Source: PMP191F sp047602185 (lineage in GTDB: Bacteria > Bacteroidota > Bacteroidia > Chitinophagales > Chitinophagaceae). Taken from it: a DNA stretch of 64,000 bases. The stretch is from positions 2,666,001-2,730,000 of the forward strand of contig JASGHY010000001.1 in NCBI GenBank assembly GCA_047602185.1. The letters are read 5' to 3'. Made by a program: the position numbers and the translations under genes. Every line of letters begins with the position of its first letter. Positions within the stretch are counted from its first letter, which is position 1. Positions 6,111 through 15,462 of the stretch are shown here, piece by piece. The notes under the pieces are model-generated. The model saw only the letters and a list, made by a program, of their open reading frames with translations, was not told the DNA's origin and did not search any database.

Positions 6111-8720
6111 TTAAACCTTTTCAGGCTGTTCATTGCGGAATACCACTACCCCATCAAACACATCCACCAGCACCGGGTGGCTCTTATCTATATCGCCTGC
6201 CAGTATGCGTTTTGACAACTGGTTTACTATTTCTTTCTGTATCAGTCTTTTAAGCGGTCTTGCGCCATACTGTGGATCATATCCCTGCTCAGCAAGGTAA
6301 TCAACCAGGTAGTCGCTGAACTGTAACCTGATACCATTCTGACCTACCAGCTTTTTCAATCCTTCCAGTTGAATATCTACTATACCCCTGATCTCTTTCT
6401 TCAACAACGGGTGGAACATGATGATCTCATCCACACGGTTCAGGAACTCAGGACGAATAGTTTCCCTCAACAGATTCATGACGTCGGCTTTAGCCTTTTC
6501 GGTTGCATCCTCTACAGTACGCTCAGTTACATTCTCAAATGCTTCCTGGATAAGGTTACTGCCGATATTGCTGGTCATAATGATGATGGTATTCTTAAAG
6601 TTCACCACACGACCTTTGTTGTCAGTCAGGCGGCCATCATCCAACACCTGCAGCAATACGTTCCATACATCAGGATGTGCTTTCTCAATTTCATCCAGCA
6701 GTACTACGCTATATGGTTTGCGACGAACGGCTTCAGTTAACTGTCCGCCTTCATCATAACCCACATATCCGGGAGGCGCACCTACCAGCCTGCTCACAGT
6801 ATGTTTTTCCTGGTACTCACTCATGTCGATACGCGTCATCATACCTTCATCGTCAAACAGGTATTCCGCCAGCGCTTTTGCCAGTTCCGTTTTACCGACA
6901 CCGGTAGTACCCAGGAAGATGAATGAACCGATTGGCTTGCGAGGGTCCTGTAAACCTGCGCGACTTCTGCGTATAGCATCTGCCACAGCAACAATGGCTT
7001 CGTCCTGTCCTATTACACGTTGGTGTAAATGATCTTCAAGGTTCAGCAATTTGTCTTTTTCACTTTGCAGCATTTTAGAAACCGGAATACCGGTTGCTTT
7101 GGCTACTGCTTCAGCTATATCATCCGCATCCACTTCTTCTTTCATTAATCGTGAATGCTCACTCATATTTGCCAACTGCTGCGAATACTCAGCAATTACT
7201 TTTTCCTGTTCTTTTACTTTGCCATAGCGGATCTCAGCCACTTTACCATAATCACCTTCTCTTTCAGCTCTTTCAGCTTCCAGCTTCAGTTGCTCTATCT
7301 GTGCTTTGGCATTCTGTACTTTCTCTACCAGTTCTTTTTCTTCTTTCCATTTCGCTTTCAGCGTATCACGTTCTACAGAATAGTTAGCAATGTCTGTATT
7401 CAGTTCTTTCAGCTTAGCTTCATCATTCTCACGTTTGATGGCCTCTCTTTCAATTTCCAACTGACGGATCAATCTTTCCAATCTGTCCAGCTCTTCGGGC
7501 ATGGAGTTCATTTCCAATCTCAGCTTTGCTGCACTCTCGTCTACCAGGTCAATAGCTTTGTCTGGTAAAAAACGATCAGTGATATACCTGTTACTCAATT
7601 CCACCGCAGCAATAATTGCTTCGTCTTTAATACGTACATGGTGGTGTGTTTCGTAACGGTCTTTCAAACCACGTAAAATGGATATGGCATCTTCCACATT
7701 AGGCTCATCGATCATCACTTTCTGGAAACGACGTTCGAGCGCTTTATCTTTTTCAAAAAACTTCTGGTATTCGCTGAGGGTAGTAGCACCTACTGCTCTC
7801 AATTCACCACGTGCCAGTGCAGGCTTCAGAATATTAGCTGCATCCATGGCACCTTCGCCCCCACCGGCGCCTACCAGTGTATGGATCTCATCAATAAATA
7901 ATATAATCTCACCATCGCTTTCACTCACTTCTTTTACCACTCCCTTCAACCGTTCTTCAAACTCACCCTTGTACTTGGCACCGGCAATTAATTGCCCCAT
8001 GTCGAGCGCATAAATGATTTTAGACTTCAGGTTATCAGGTACATCACCATTTACAATACGGTGTGCAATACCCTCAGCAATGGCTGTTTTACCAACGCCG
8101 GGTTCACCTACCAGGATCGGGTTGTTCTTGGTACGACGTGAAAGGATGTGCAATGTGCGACGGATCTCTTCATCACGGCCAATTACCGGGTCCAGCTTAC
8201 CCTGACGGGCCAGCTCATTCAGGTTCTTGGCATATTTATTCAGTGCATTAAACTCCTGTGTTTGTGTTTGAGAAGTAACCTTCTCTCCCTTACGCAGCTC
8301 TTTAATAGCGGTGATCAATCCTTTTTCTGTAAGACCAGCTTCTTTTAACAGTCTTGCGGTAGCGTCATTGCCCTGTATAATAGCCAGTAATAAATGCTCA
8401 GGCGTTACAAACTCGTCGCTGAACTGCTTTAATGCTGCACCTGCACGTAATATCACGGTATTACCATCGCGGCCCAGGGCCTGAGCAGGATCGCTGCTGG
8501 TTTTGGGAAGCTTTTCAATAGCTTCTTCCAGCTTGTTCTCCAGCAGGTTTACGGTTACATTGTTCTTTTTTAACAGGTATTCGATGGGCGAATCTTCCTG
8601 TTCAAGCAGCGCTTTCAGTATGTGCTCAGGTTCAATGCTAGGGTTTTGCGCATTGAAAGCCAGTTGCTGCGACTGCTGAATCGCCTCTGCTGCCTTGATC
8701 GTAAAATTTCCTAAGTTCAT
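6111..8720 (-). CDS. clpB: ATP-dependent disaggregase ClpB
   Basis: 869 residues, usual for ClpB. Order: N-terminal repeat domain (1-145), AAA1 with Walker A GEPGVGKT (Lys211) and Walker B ILFIDEIH, a coiled-coil middle domain (about 405-530) that marks ClpB rather than ClpA/C, AAA2 with Walker A GTTGVGKT, and a C-terminal domain with GARPLKR. With DnaK it rescues aggregated proteins in the cytoplasm after heat stress. The start is supported by an AGGAGG ribosome-binding site about eight bases upstream. The gene stands alone, divergent from 8909. I see no CIRCE element upstream. Confidence 0.98.
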   Translation of the reverse strand: MNLGNFTIKAAEAIQQSQQLAFNAQNPSIEPEHILKALLEQEDSPIEYLLKKNNVTVNLLENKLEEAIEKLPKTSSDPAQALGRDGNTVILRAGAALKQFSDEFVTPEHLLLAIIQGNDATARLLKEAGLTEKGLITAIKELRKGEKVTSQTQTQEFNALNKYAKNLNELARQGKLDPVIGRDEEIRRTLHILSRRTKNNPILVGEPGVGKTAIAEGIAHRIVNGDVPDNLKSKIIYALDMGQLIAGAKYKGEFEERLKGVVKEVSESDGEIILFIDEIHTLVGAGGGEGAMDAANILKPALARGELRAVGATTLSEYQKFFEKDKALERRFQKVMIDEPNVEDAISILRGLKDRYETHHHVRIKDEAIIAAVELSNRYITDRFLPDKAIDLVDESAAKLRLEMNSMPEELDRLERLIRQLEIEREAIKRENDEAKLKELNTDIANYSVERDTLKAKWKEEKELVEKVQNAKAQIEQLKLEAERAEREGDYGKVAEIRYGKVKEQEKVIAEYSQQLANMSEHSRLMKEEVDADDIAEAVAKATGIPVSKMLQSEKDKLLNLEDHLHQRVIGQDEAIVAVADAIRRSRAGLQDPRKPIGSFIFLGTTGVGKTELAKALAEYLFDDEGMMTRIDMSEYQEKHTVSRLVGAPPGYVGYDEGGQLTEAVRRKPYSVVLLDEIEKAHPDVWNVLLQVLDDGRLTDNKGRVVNFKNTIIIMTSNIGSNLIQEAFENVTERTVEDATEKAKADVMNLLRETIRPEFLNRVDEIIMFHPLLKKEIRGIVDIQLEGLKKLVGQNGIRLQFSDYLVDYLAEQGYDPQYGARPLKRLIQKEIVNQLSKRILAGDIDKSHPVLVDVFDGVVVFRNEQPEKV

Positions 8721-8908
8721 ATCTTTTACCTCCTGCTTCTCCTAACAGAGAAGAATTTGTATTGTTTATTCTTTTTTAGCGGATTCGCCTTCCGGAATTG
8801 TTTAATAGTTTTTTGGCGAATTACCCCTCCACAATCTATCTTTCATGCGTAATTATGTAGGGTAACAATACATCGCAAATCACAATCCAAGCCAAAATTC
8901 CCGCATTT

Positions 8909-9964
8909 ATGTCACTAAAAATCAACCCGATCTGCCTCAAATGCAGTTTCCCATTGCTTTTCCTGTTATTATGGCTGACCAGCTCAGCCCAGGGTCCTGA
9001 CCTCAGCAATGCTGATGCCATCATCCAGCGCAACCAGAAGTTACTGGGTAACAATATCATTTTACTGGTTTATAAGGACAGCCAGCTTGTTCACCAGAAA
9101 GAGTTTGGTGTAGATTTTAAGGCCAAAACCCAGGCGCCCATCGGTGCCGCCAGCCAATGGATTACCGCTGCCCTGGTAATGACCTTTGTGGACCAGGGTA
9201 AGATCTCACTGGACGACCCCGTGGTGAAATATGTACCCAGTTTTGGGAAGTACATGAAGAATTATGTAACGCTCCGCAGTTGTCTTGCCCATACTACCGG
9301 TATTGAAAGTGGTGGTAAACTGAACACCAGCTTTAATAAAAAATATGAAACGCTGGAAGAGGCTGTTGACGCTTACGCCACCAAGGAGATCTCTAACAAT
9401 CCCGGAAAAGAGATCCATTTTGGCCCTATCGGCCCAGCTATTGCCGCACGGGTGTGTGAAGTGATCGCTAAAAAACCTTTTGAACGACTGGTGCAGGAAC
9501 GCATTACACGTCCGCTGAAAATGCGCATGACCAATTTTACCAACGAAAATGGCGGCGCACCCAACCCTGCCGGCGGTGCTGTTTCTACTGCGTTGGATTA
9601 TATCAACTTTATGGCTATGCTGTTACACAAAGGAGTATTTGAAGGTAAACGCATATTGAGTGAACAATCCGTGGCTGAAATGGAAAAAGCACAGTTTGCA
9701 GAACTCCCTTCTAAATACACTCCTAAACTGGCAGAAGGCTGGAATTATGGATTAGGCGCCTGGATACAGGAGAAAGATGCATCCGGCAATGCTGCAGTGG
9801 TGACGAGCCCCGGTATGTTTGGAACCTGGCCCTGGATTGATAATTGCCGCAATTATGTTGCAGTGATCTTTGTACAGTCTGTATTGGGCGAGCAGAAGAA
9901 AGATATTTACCAGCAGGTGAAGAATGCAGTGGATGATGTAATGCCGGCGGTGAAATGTAAGTAA
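8909..9964 (+). CDS. Beta-lactamase-fold (serine hydrolase) protein, apparently catalytically dead
   Basis: 351 residues with a signal peptide ending SSAQ (residue ~27). It aligns along its length with class C beta-lactamase/serine hydrolase proteins: LVMTFVDQGKISLDDPVVKYVP, LRSCLAHTTGIESG, ITRPLKMRMTNF and GYGLGAWIQ-like GWNYGLGAWIQ. The nucleophile motif S-x-x-K, usually (A/G)SxSK, reads GAASQW: the serine is Ala and the lysine Gln. The second-motif tyrosine (usually YG/YSN) also looks replaced, HFGPIG. So all three catalytic residues appear lost. A binding or regulatory role for periplasmic peptide or glycan is possible. The intact relative at 13611-14738 is a useful contrast. Confidence 0.82.
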   Translation: MSLKINPICLKCSFPLLFLLLWLTSSAQGPDLSNADAIIQRNQKLLGNNIILLVYKDSQLVHQKEFGVDFKAKTQAPIGAASQWITAALVMTFVDQGKISLDDPVVKYVPSFGKYMKNYVTLRSCLAHTTGIESGGKLNTSFNKKYETLEEAVDAYATKEISNNPGKEIHFGPIGPAIAARVCEVIAKKPFERLVQERITRPLKMRMTNFTNENGGAPNPAGGAVSTALDYINFMAMLLHKGVFEGKRILSEQSVAEMEKAQFAELPSKYTPKLAEGWNYGLGAWIQEKDASGNAAVVTSPGMFGTWPWIDNCRNYVAVIFVQSVLGEQKKDIYQQVKNAVDDVMPAVKCK

Positions 9965-9967
9965 TGT

Positions 9968-10140
9968 GCAAATGGAAATACAGGTTGTAGGTTTTAAGTT
10001 ATAGGTTGTAAGTTGAATACAGAAATGAAGGATTAGGAAAATAAGAAGTACGGGAGGAAAATATCGAATTTCGAAGGAGAGACCGAACTAAAGAACCCGA
10101 AACATCAAACCCGACACTCGAAACAGCCTCACGATTTCAG
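9968..10140. repeat. Intergenic repeat mosaic (A, G, F modules)
   Basis: Reads AGGTTGTAGGTTTTAAG, TAGGTTGTAAGTTG, then ATAAGAAGTACGGGAGG (G, complement) and CCCGAAACATCAAACCCG (F, complement). This is the complement of the module order found at 34330-34615. Confidence 0.6.
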
Positions 10141-10213
10141 ATCAATATCCTGTAACCTGCTGACATAGGGTTGTCACTAACTGGTTTTTCTTTGTAGCGC
10201 AAAACACGTTGAC

Positions 10214-10846
10214 ATGGAAAAACTGGACCTGGCAAAACAATATAAAGCATATTATACTGCTGCCCGTAAACCGGAACTGGTACAACTGGAGCAGGCAAAT
10301 TACTTATCTATTACGGGGCAGGGTGATCCTTCTGCCCCTTCTTTTTCTATATCTGTTCAGGCATTGTATAGTGTTGCTTACACTATTAAGTCTATGTGTA
10401 AGTCGAGAGGGAAAGATTTTGCCGTAGCTAAACTGGAAGGGCTATGGAGTTTTGATGAAGAAAAATATAAAGCAGTATCCATGACAGATGCTCCGAAAAA
10501 AATACCTCGCAGTGAATGGCAATACCGCCTGCTGATCAGGATGCCGGATTTTGTTACGGCCGGACAAATCACCATTGCCCGTGAAGGTGTAGCTACCAAA
10601 AAGCAATTGCCCGATGCGTTGAGAACAGAGTCCTTTATTTTACCCGCCCGGCAGGTAGTGCAGATGTTGCATACAGGACCATTTGATACCGAACCGGAAA
10701 CACTGCAACTGATGCTGGGTTTTATACAAAAGAATAACTTTCAGCGTGATGGTCTACACCATGAAGTGTATCTGAGTGATTTCAGGAAAACAGCGCCGGA
10801 GAAGTTGAAGACGATCCTGCGGGAACCGGTGAAAAGGAGTGAATAG
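10214..10846 (+). CDS. GyrI-like small-molecule-binding domain protein
   Basis: 210 residues, cytoplasmic. It resembles the stand-alone GyrI-like (SOUL/GyrI superfamily) proteins: an N-terminal MEKLDLAKQYKAYYTA, a beta strand NYLSITGQGDPS, then YSVAYTIKS, KLEGLWSF and a C-terminal half with LPARQVVQMLHTGPFDTEP. The family binds small hydrophobic ligands or, in GyrI, DNA gyrase; the ligand here is unknown. The last codon and the TAG stop lie in the C-type repeat module (GTGAATAGTGAATGGTCAAT), so the repeat supplies the stop. Confidence 0.85.
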   Translation: MEKLDLAKQYKAYYTAARKPELVQLEQANYLSITGQGDPSAPSFSISVQALYSVAYTIKSMCKSRGKDFAVAKLEGLWSFDEEKYKAVSMTDAPKKIPRSEWQYRLLIRMPDFVTAGQITIAREGVATKKQLPDALRTESFILPARQVVQMLHTGPFDTEPETLQLMLGFIQKNNFQRDGLHHEVYLSDFRKTAPEKLKTILREPVKRSE

Positions 10847-10939
10847 TGAATGGTCAATAGTGAATATTGTTGATTTAGGGATCTGGTGATTTATCAGAAT
10901 GCAAACGATATATTTGCTTACTCCATACAGTAAACAACC

Positions 10940-11740
10940 ATGACAACACAGGTACTGATAGTACTGATCCTCACTTTCCTGATCAACCTTATTACAACAC
11001 TTTCTTACGCCGTAAGAATTGTAGGCGTGAGAACCGGGCGGATTGCTATTTCATTTGCATTATTTAATATCCTTGTATTGATATCCAGAACAGCCAACGG
11101 TTTCCAGGCTCCCCTGCTGGCTAAAACGGTAGAAAACGATATCAAGCATGGGGTATTAAGTAATGTTCCCACCTTCCGAATGGTTATTTTTTCCTGCACA
11201 CTGGCATCTATAGCAGGCGCTTTACTGATCCCTACTTTTCAGCGCATATTATCTAAAGCTGTGGTGAACTTCAGTGAACACAAATCTCTTTCCCGGCTCC
11301 TTTATCATGGTTTTTCAAAAACAGGTATCCTGTATTTTAAGGATAATCTTACCATCCCCTCTAAAGGAAACCTTACGAATATTGAATTGAGACAGGAGTT
11401 TCCCTGGCGAATCTTCTTACTGAATGTAGTGGCTGTAGCTATTGTAACTGTTGGCGTATTGTCTGCGGTGTATGCATCATACTTTAACCCGGAATACAGA
11501 ACCACTGCCAGTAATCTTTCTTCATTTATCAATGGGTTTGCAACGATCCTCTTATTCATCTTTATCGACCCTCATCTTTCTGCCATGACCGATGATGTAA
11601 CAATGGGTAAATGTTCCGAGATCACTTTCAGAAAGTACATCGTGTATATGACAATAGCACGGGTAATTGGTACCATACTGGCCCAGCTTCTTTTTATTCC
11701 CGGAGCGCAGTTACTGGCCTATGTAGCGACGATCTTGTGA
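10940..11740 (+). CDS. amj: Amj-family lipid II flippase
   Basis: 266 residues, about six membrane segments. The N-terminus (LTFLINLITTLSYAVRIVGVRTGRIAISFALFNILVLISRTANGFQAPLLAK, split here as read) closely follows Bacillus YdaH/Amj, the alternative lipid II flippase that can replace MurJ (DUF2837). It would move lipid II across the inner membrane for peptidoglycan synthesis. Whether murJ is also present lies outside this window. It follows the GyrI-like gene by 93 bp; the gap contains only repeat and AT-rich sequence. Confidence 0.88.
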   Translation: MTTQVLIVLILTFLINLITTLSYAVRIVGVRTGRIAISFALFNILVLISRTANGFQAPLLAKTVENDIKHGVLSNVPTFRMVIFSCTLASIAGALLIPTFQRILSKAVVNFSEHKSLSRLLYHGFSKTGILYFKDNLTIPSKGNLTNIELRQEFPWRIFLLNVVAVAIVTVGVLSAVYASYFNPEYRTTASNLSSFINGFATILLFIFIDPHLSAMTDDVTMGKCSEITFRKYIVYMTIARVIGTILAQLLFIPGAQLLAYVATIL

Positions 11741-11744
11741 GGAA

Positions 11745-12020
11745 GGAGCCGGACCGTTTCGAGTGTCGGGTTTGATGGAATCGTGAGACGTGAGTGGCTG
11801 AAGCAAGTGAATAGTCAATGGTGAATAGTTAATGGCTGTTCCTTGTAAACTTTTCAGCCCTTCAACTTGTCAACTGTATTCCTTGTACCTTGTCTCTTGA
11901 ACCTTGTGCCTTTTCCAACTCATTCTTTATTCCAAATTCCTTATTTCTAATTCCTCATTTCTGTATTTAACTTAAAACCTACAACCAGTCTTCCGCCTTA
12001 GGCGTTCAGCTTTATCCGCA
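11745..12020. repeat. Intergenic repeat mosaic (F-B-C then J-H-A)
   Basis: Long example of the forward module order: GAGTGTCGGGTTTGATGG, ATCGTGAGACGTGAGTGG, GTGAATAGTCAATGGTG, then pyrimidine-rich CAACTTGTCAACTGTATTCC, TTGTACCTTGTCTCTTG, CCTTATTTCTAATTCCTC and TTAAAACCTACAACCAG. It fills almost the whole 11741-12109 gap, which has no other feature. Confidence 0.7.
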
Positions 12021-12109
12021 CATTTTCAAATTGGCCATCCGTAGATTAACAACTCCCCACATTTACGCATTTACCTTATCTTCCCGGCAATTTTAACTGT
12101 GAACAGATA

Positions 12110-12580
12110 ATGCGTCGGTTTTTGATAAAAAACAAGATGGTGTTGCTGTATGGAGCCTCAATGGCGGCATTATTGCTTTTACTCAAGTGGCTGGAACTCC
12201 GCTTTGTCATCATTGACCATGCTTTTGAAATTTATATTGGCGCCATTGCCCTTGTTTTCACCGGCCTGGGCATCTGGCTGGCACTCAAACTGTCGAAGCC
12301 CAAAACAGTGGTCGTAGAAAAAGAGGTGTATATCCGGCAGGATCCCGACACTACATTTACCCCCAACGACCAGGAAATAGAGAAACTGGGTATCAGTACC
12401 CGCGAACTGGAAGTGTTGCAACTGATGGCGGAAGGCCTCAGCAACCAGGAAATAGCCGAGAAGCTTTTTGTATCACTCAATACTATTAAAACCCACTCTT
12501 CTAATCTTTTTGTGAAGCTGGATGTAAAACGCCGCACCCAGGCGGTGGACACAGCTAAAAAGCTCCGCATTATTGCCTGA
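12110..12580 (+). CDS. Membrane-anchored LuxR-type transcription regulator
   Basis: 156 residues. Two predicted membrane helices (about 11-26 and 38-60) are followed by a short charged linker and a LuxR/GerE helix-turn-helix in the last 65 residues (LSTRELEVLQLMAEGLSNQEIA..., SLNTIKTHSSNLFVKL, with I for the first L). There is no receiver domain. The regulator would bind DNA while tethered to the inner membrane or be released by proteolysis (inference). The next gene, a DUF4199 membrane protein, starts 107 bp later and may be its partner. Confidence 0.85.
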   Translation: MRRFLIKNKMVLLYGASMAALLLLLKWLELRFVIIDHAFEIYIGAIALVFTGLGIWLALKLSKPKTVVVEKEVYIRQDPDTTFTPNDQEIEKLGISTRELEVLQLMAEGLSNQEIAEKLFVSLNTIKTHSSNLFVKLDVKRRTQAVDTAKKLRIIA

Positions 12581-12687
12581 TGCGGTACTACTTTAGTATG
12601 AAACAGGCCTTTTAAACATAAATCACCCTAAAGTATGAGCCAAAAATGACGGCAATCCTTCATTTTTGAACTCCAAAACCAACACAA

Positions 12688-13233
12688 ATGAAAAAGAACG
12701 TATTTATTTTCGGTGGTCTGGCCGGCTTAATTATCTCCACCTTTATGGTGTGCTCTATTGCTCTTTGTTACCACAAGGAACAGTATGAAGGAAGCATGGT
12801 AATAGGCTATGCCGCCATGCTGATCTCCTTTTCTTTCATTTTTGTAGGCATCCGCAATTACAGGAATAAATACAACGGAGGGGTTATCAGCTTTGGAAAA
12901 GCATTTACAATAGGTCTGTATATTAGCCTGATTGCCTCTACCATTTATGTACTGGCATGGCTGGTAGACTATTATATGTTTATCCCGGATTATATGGACA
13001 AGTATGCTGAACATGCTATTAAACAGGCACAGCAAAAGGGCGTGTCCGCCGCAGAAATGAGTAAAACGGTAGAACAAATGAACGGCTATAAAGAGGCGTA
13101 CAAAAGCCCCATTTTGGTAATACTGTTCACTTATCTTGAAATATTGCCCGTAGGGCTGGTTGTATCCCTTATCAGTGCCTTGCTGCTGAAAAAGAAGAAC
13201 AAACCACACGAAACATTTTTGAGTAATGCGTAG
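12688..13233 (+). CDS. DUF4199 membrane protein
   Basis: 181 residues with four likely membrane helices (about 6-27, 38-57, 72-95 and 147-168) and a loop with YMDKYAEHAIKQAQQKGVS between the third and fourth. This layout is typical of the Bacteroidota DUF4199 family, whose function is not known. It follows the membrane LuxR gene on the same strand. The stop codon abuts the repeat mosaic. Confidence 0.85.
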   Translation: MKKNVFIFGGLAGLIISTFMVCSIALCYHKEQYEGSMVIGYAAMLISFSFIFVGIRNYRNKYNGGVISFGKAFTIGLYISLIASTIYVLAWLVDYYMFIPDYMDKYAEHAIKQAQQKGVSAAEMSKTVEQMNGYKEAYKSPILVILFTYLEILPVGLVVSLISALLLKKKNKPHETFLSNA

Positions 13234-13600
13234 AGATCGGCAGACGGCAATCGGCAGACGTGAGTGGAGCTTACGGATACCAGATGCCTGATACTGGATA
13301 TTGGATTTGATGTTTGAAATTTGATCAATACAACTGGTCTTCCTGTATTTGCTCGTGGTTCATGGCTCAAAGCTTGTATTCGGGATAACTGCAAATTGCC
13401 AACTGCCAACTTGTATTCCTCACGGCTCGTTGCTCAAAGATTACGGCTGTTTGCCAACTGCAAACTGTCAACTGCCAACTTTCTTCCTTCCCTGTTAACT
13501 TATCAACTCTTCAACTTGTCAACTGTATTTCCTTGTGCCTTGTCTCTTGAGCCTTGTGTCTTTTCAGACTTCCGGACTTGTATTGGTCAACAACTAATAG
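13230..13600. repeat. Intergenic repeat mosaic (long, D-J-E modules)
   Basis: Fills the whole gap between convergent genes. In order: CGGCAGACGGCAATCGGCAG, ACGTGAGTGGAGC, the D block, a second D-like half (TTGCCAACTGCAAACTGTC), CAACTCTTCAACTTGTCAAC, TTGTGCCTTGTCTCTTGAGC and CAGACTTCCGGACTTG. It starts at the stop codon of the DUF4199 gene and stops just before that of 13611. Confidence 0.75.
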
Positions 13601-13610
13601 CAGCTTCCCT

Positions 13611-14738
13611 TTATCTAAACGCGGGGTAAATGTAGTCGTGCAGTAATGCGTCTGAACCTTTTTTGATATCCCAGAGGTTGTAATTACCTGCAGTAACTAC
13701 GATCACCAGTTTACGATCATTGTCCATAAAAATGCGCTGATCGCCATTGCCTACTGCTGTCACTAATTGTAATTGTACCAGGCTTCGCTGGCTTACAAAG
13801 ACCCAGAACTGGTATCCATATCCACCTCCTTCCCTTTGGCCATTACGTGCTACCTGGAATTGAGATGATTCTTGTACCCAACTTGCCGGTACTACCTGCC
13901 TGCCATTCCATACACCACTGTTGCTGTACAACAATCCGAATTTCAGCATATCGCGAGAGCGCAAGCGCAAACCCGATGCCGCCGCCGGTAATGAAGTGCC
14001 GGGATACTTGTTCCAATCGTAACTGGTAATGCCCAATGGCTTAAAAAGATAGTCAAGAGCAAACTGGTCGATTTTAAGACCGCTTACTTTTTCAATGATA
14101 GCTGCCAGCAATTGTGTATTACCGCCATTGTATTTCCATACTTTTCCGGGCACAGCATCCATTGGCTGACTTAATACAAACCCGATAGGATCTTTACTAC
14201 CGATCATTCTCACCTCGCTGTTCTCAGGATTGGTATAAGGTATGTCTTCGTTCCACACAAGCCCGGATGTCATGGTAAGCAAGTGCTTAATGGTAAGGTT
14301 GGACTTTAAGCCCGTATCCTGTTTCTTGTATTCCGGAAAGAAATCAAAAACCCTCTGCTCTACACCTTTTATTTTCCCCTGTGCTATGGCAATACCAATG
14401 CAAGCTCCTACAATACTTTTGCTGACACTGCGACAATCGTGCAGGTCATTTATACCATGCGGAACCACCCCCAGCGAATCGCCCCAATTCTCATCTTTAC
14501 CCGGCCAGTATTGTTCATATACCAGGGTGTTGTTACGGGCAATCAATACACTATGAATATTAGGATAAATTCCTTCACTTATTTTAGCACTCATCTCATT
14601 TATCTTCAACGAGTCTAAACCAACGCTCCTCAGTGTCCCGGTAGCAATACCATCATTTGCCTGTACAGGTTTGCCTGTTTGCGCTGTAACACTGGTACAT
14701 ATCAATAGCAGCAAGGTGTAAAAAAGTACATTTTTCAT
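13611..14738 (-). CDS. Secreted serine hydrolase, class C beta-lactamase family
   Basis: 375 residues with a signal peptide (SVTAQ near residue 20). All catalytic motifs are present: SVSK (DCRSVSKSIVGAC, near 105) with Ser/Lys, YNG (VWKYNGGNTQLLA) as second motif, and GYGYQFWV near the C-terminus as the third region. Members are esterases, D-aminopeptidases, or peptidases acting on beta-lactam-like or D-amino substrates; the exact substrate cannot be told. A periplasmic location is expected. Confidence 0.88.
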   Translation of the reverse strand: MKNVLFYTLLLLICTSVTAQTGKPVQANDGIATGTLRSVGLDSLKINEMSAKISEGIYPNIHSVLIARNNTLVYEQYWPGKDENWGDSLGVVPHGINDLHDCRSVSKSIVGACIGIAIAQGKIKGVEQRVFDFFPEYKKQDTGLKSNLTIKHLLTMTSGLVWNEDIPYTNPENSEVRMIGSKDPIGFVLSQPMDAVPGKVWKYNGGNTQLLAAIIEKVSGLKIDQFALDYLFKPLGITSYDWNKYPGTSLPAAASGLRLRSRDMLKFGLLYSNSGVWNGRQVVPASWVQESSQFQVARNGQREGGGYGYQFWVFVSQRSLVQLQLVTAVGNGDQRIFMDNDRKLVIVVTAGNYNLWDIKKGSDALLHDYIYPAFR

Positions 14739-14764
14739 ACGAAGGCAATTGAAACATAAAGATA

Positions 14765-14880
14765 AAGGGTTATAAGTTATAGGATACAGGTTACAAGATG
14801 CAGGATACTGGATCTAAATAACTGCAAACTGCTAATTATGAACCACTCACCGCTCCTCATTTTCAAATCTTCAAATTAAA
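14765..14880. repeat. Intergenic repeat mosaic (A, D, E fragments)
   Basis: Short divergent gap with GGTTATAAGTTATAGG, CAGGATACTGGATC, ATAACTGCAAACTGC and TTCAAATCTTCAAATT. Shows that the mosaic also occurs upstream of genes. Confidence 0.55.
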
Positions 14881-14949
14881 GGCATTCGCACAGCTGCATA
14901 TCCAGTCCTCTCCGCCCCTTCCTGTTCGTCATAGGTAAAATTTATTACC

Positions 14950-15297
14950 ATGAAAGAATTTGTTTTCATTTTCCGTAGCAGCAAAAACCCACATGCCAAT
15001 CCATCTCCCGAACAAATACAGGAAAGGATGAACTGGATATCTGGCATAGCCGCACAGAACAAAATGGGCGATAAAGGCAACCGAACTTCTGTGAATCAGG
15101 CCCGGGTTGTAAAACCGGATAATACTGTTAGCGATAGCCCTTATACAGTCAATAAAGAGTTTGTTACCGGGTATATGGTGGTAATAGCTGAGAATATAGA
15201 TGAGGCTGTAAAACTGGCGCAAACCAATCCTATTATTAAAGCAGGAGGCAGTGTGGAAATAAGGGCAGTACTGCAGCCCGGCGAGCAGGATCTGTGA
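14950..15297 (+). CDS. YCII-related domain protein
   Basis: 115 residues, cytoplasmic. EFVFIFRSSKNPHANPSPEQIQ at the start and VTGYMVVIAENIDEAVKLAQTNPII...GSVEIRAVL at the end fit the YCII/DGPF dimeric alpha-beta barrel fold. Activity is not defined for most of the family. The insert around residues 45-65 (VNQARVVKPDNTVSDSPYT) is family-typical. A small hairpin (GTGGCT-GCA-AGCCAC, 15303-15317) follows the stop. Confidence 0.85.
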   Translation: MKEFVFIFRSSKNPHANPSPEQIQERMNWISGIAAQNKMGDKGNRTSVNQARVVKPDNTVSDSPYTVNKEFVTGYMVVIAENIDEAVKLAQTNPIIKAGGSVEIRAVLQPGEQDL

Positions 15298-15365
15298 AGA
15301 GCGTGGCTGCAAGCCACATAATATTATCATAGAAGCGAGGGGTGCCTCAATGAACGACCACCAGG

Positions 15366-15424
15366 GAAGACAATCTTTGAAAGTATTGCTACTTTTCAGC
15401 AGCTTATTGCAGAAGGTTGTCTTC
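15366..15424 (-). terminator. Imperfect 13-bp inverted repeat between convergent genes
   Basis: GAAGACAATCTTT (15366-15378) pairs, with mismatches, with AGAAGGTTGTCTTC. It lies downstream of the sulfatase stop on the minus strand. It may be its terminator, but there is no strong T run. Confidence 0.35.
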
Positions 15425-15462
15425 TATCTCTTTCTTAAGCAAAGGATACGTGGTAGGGTATA

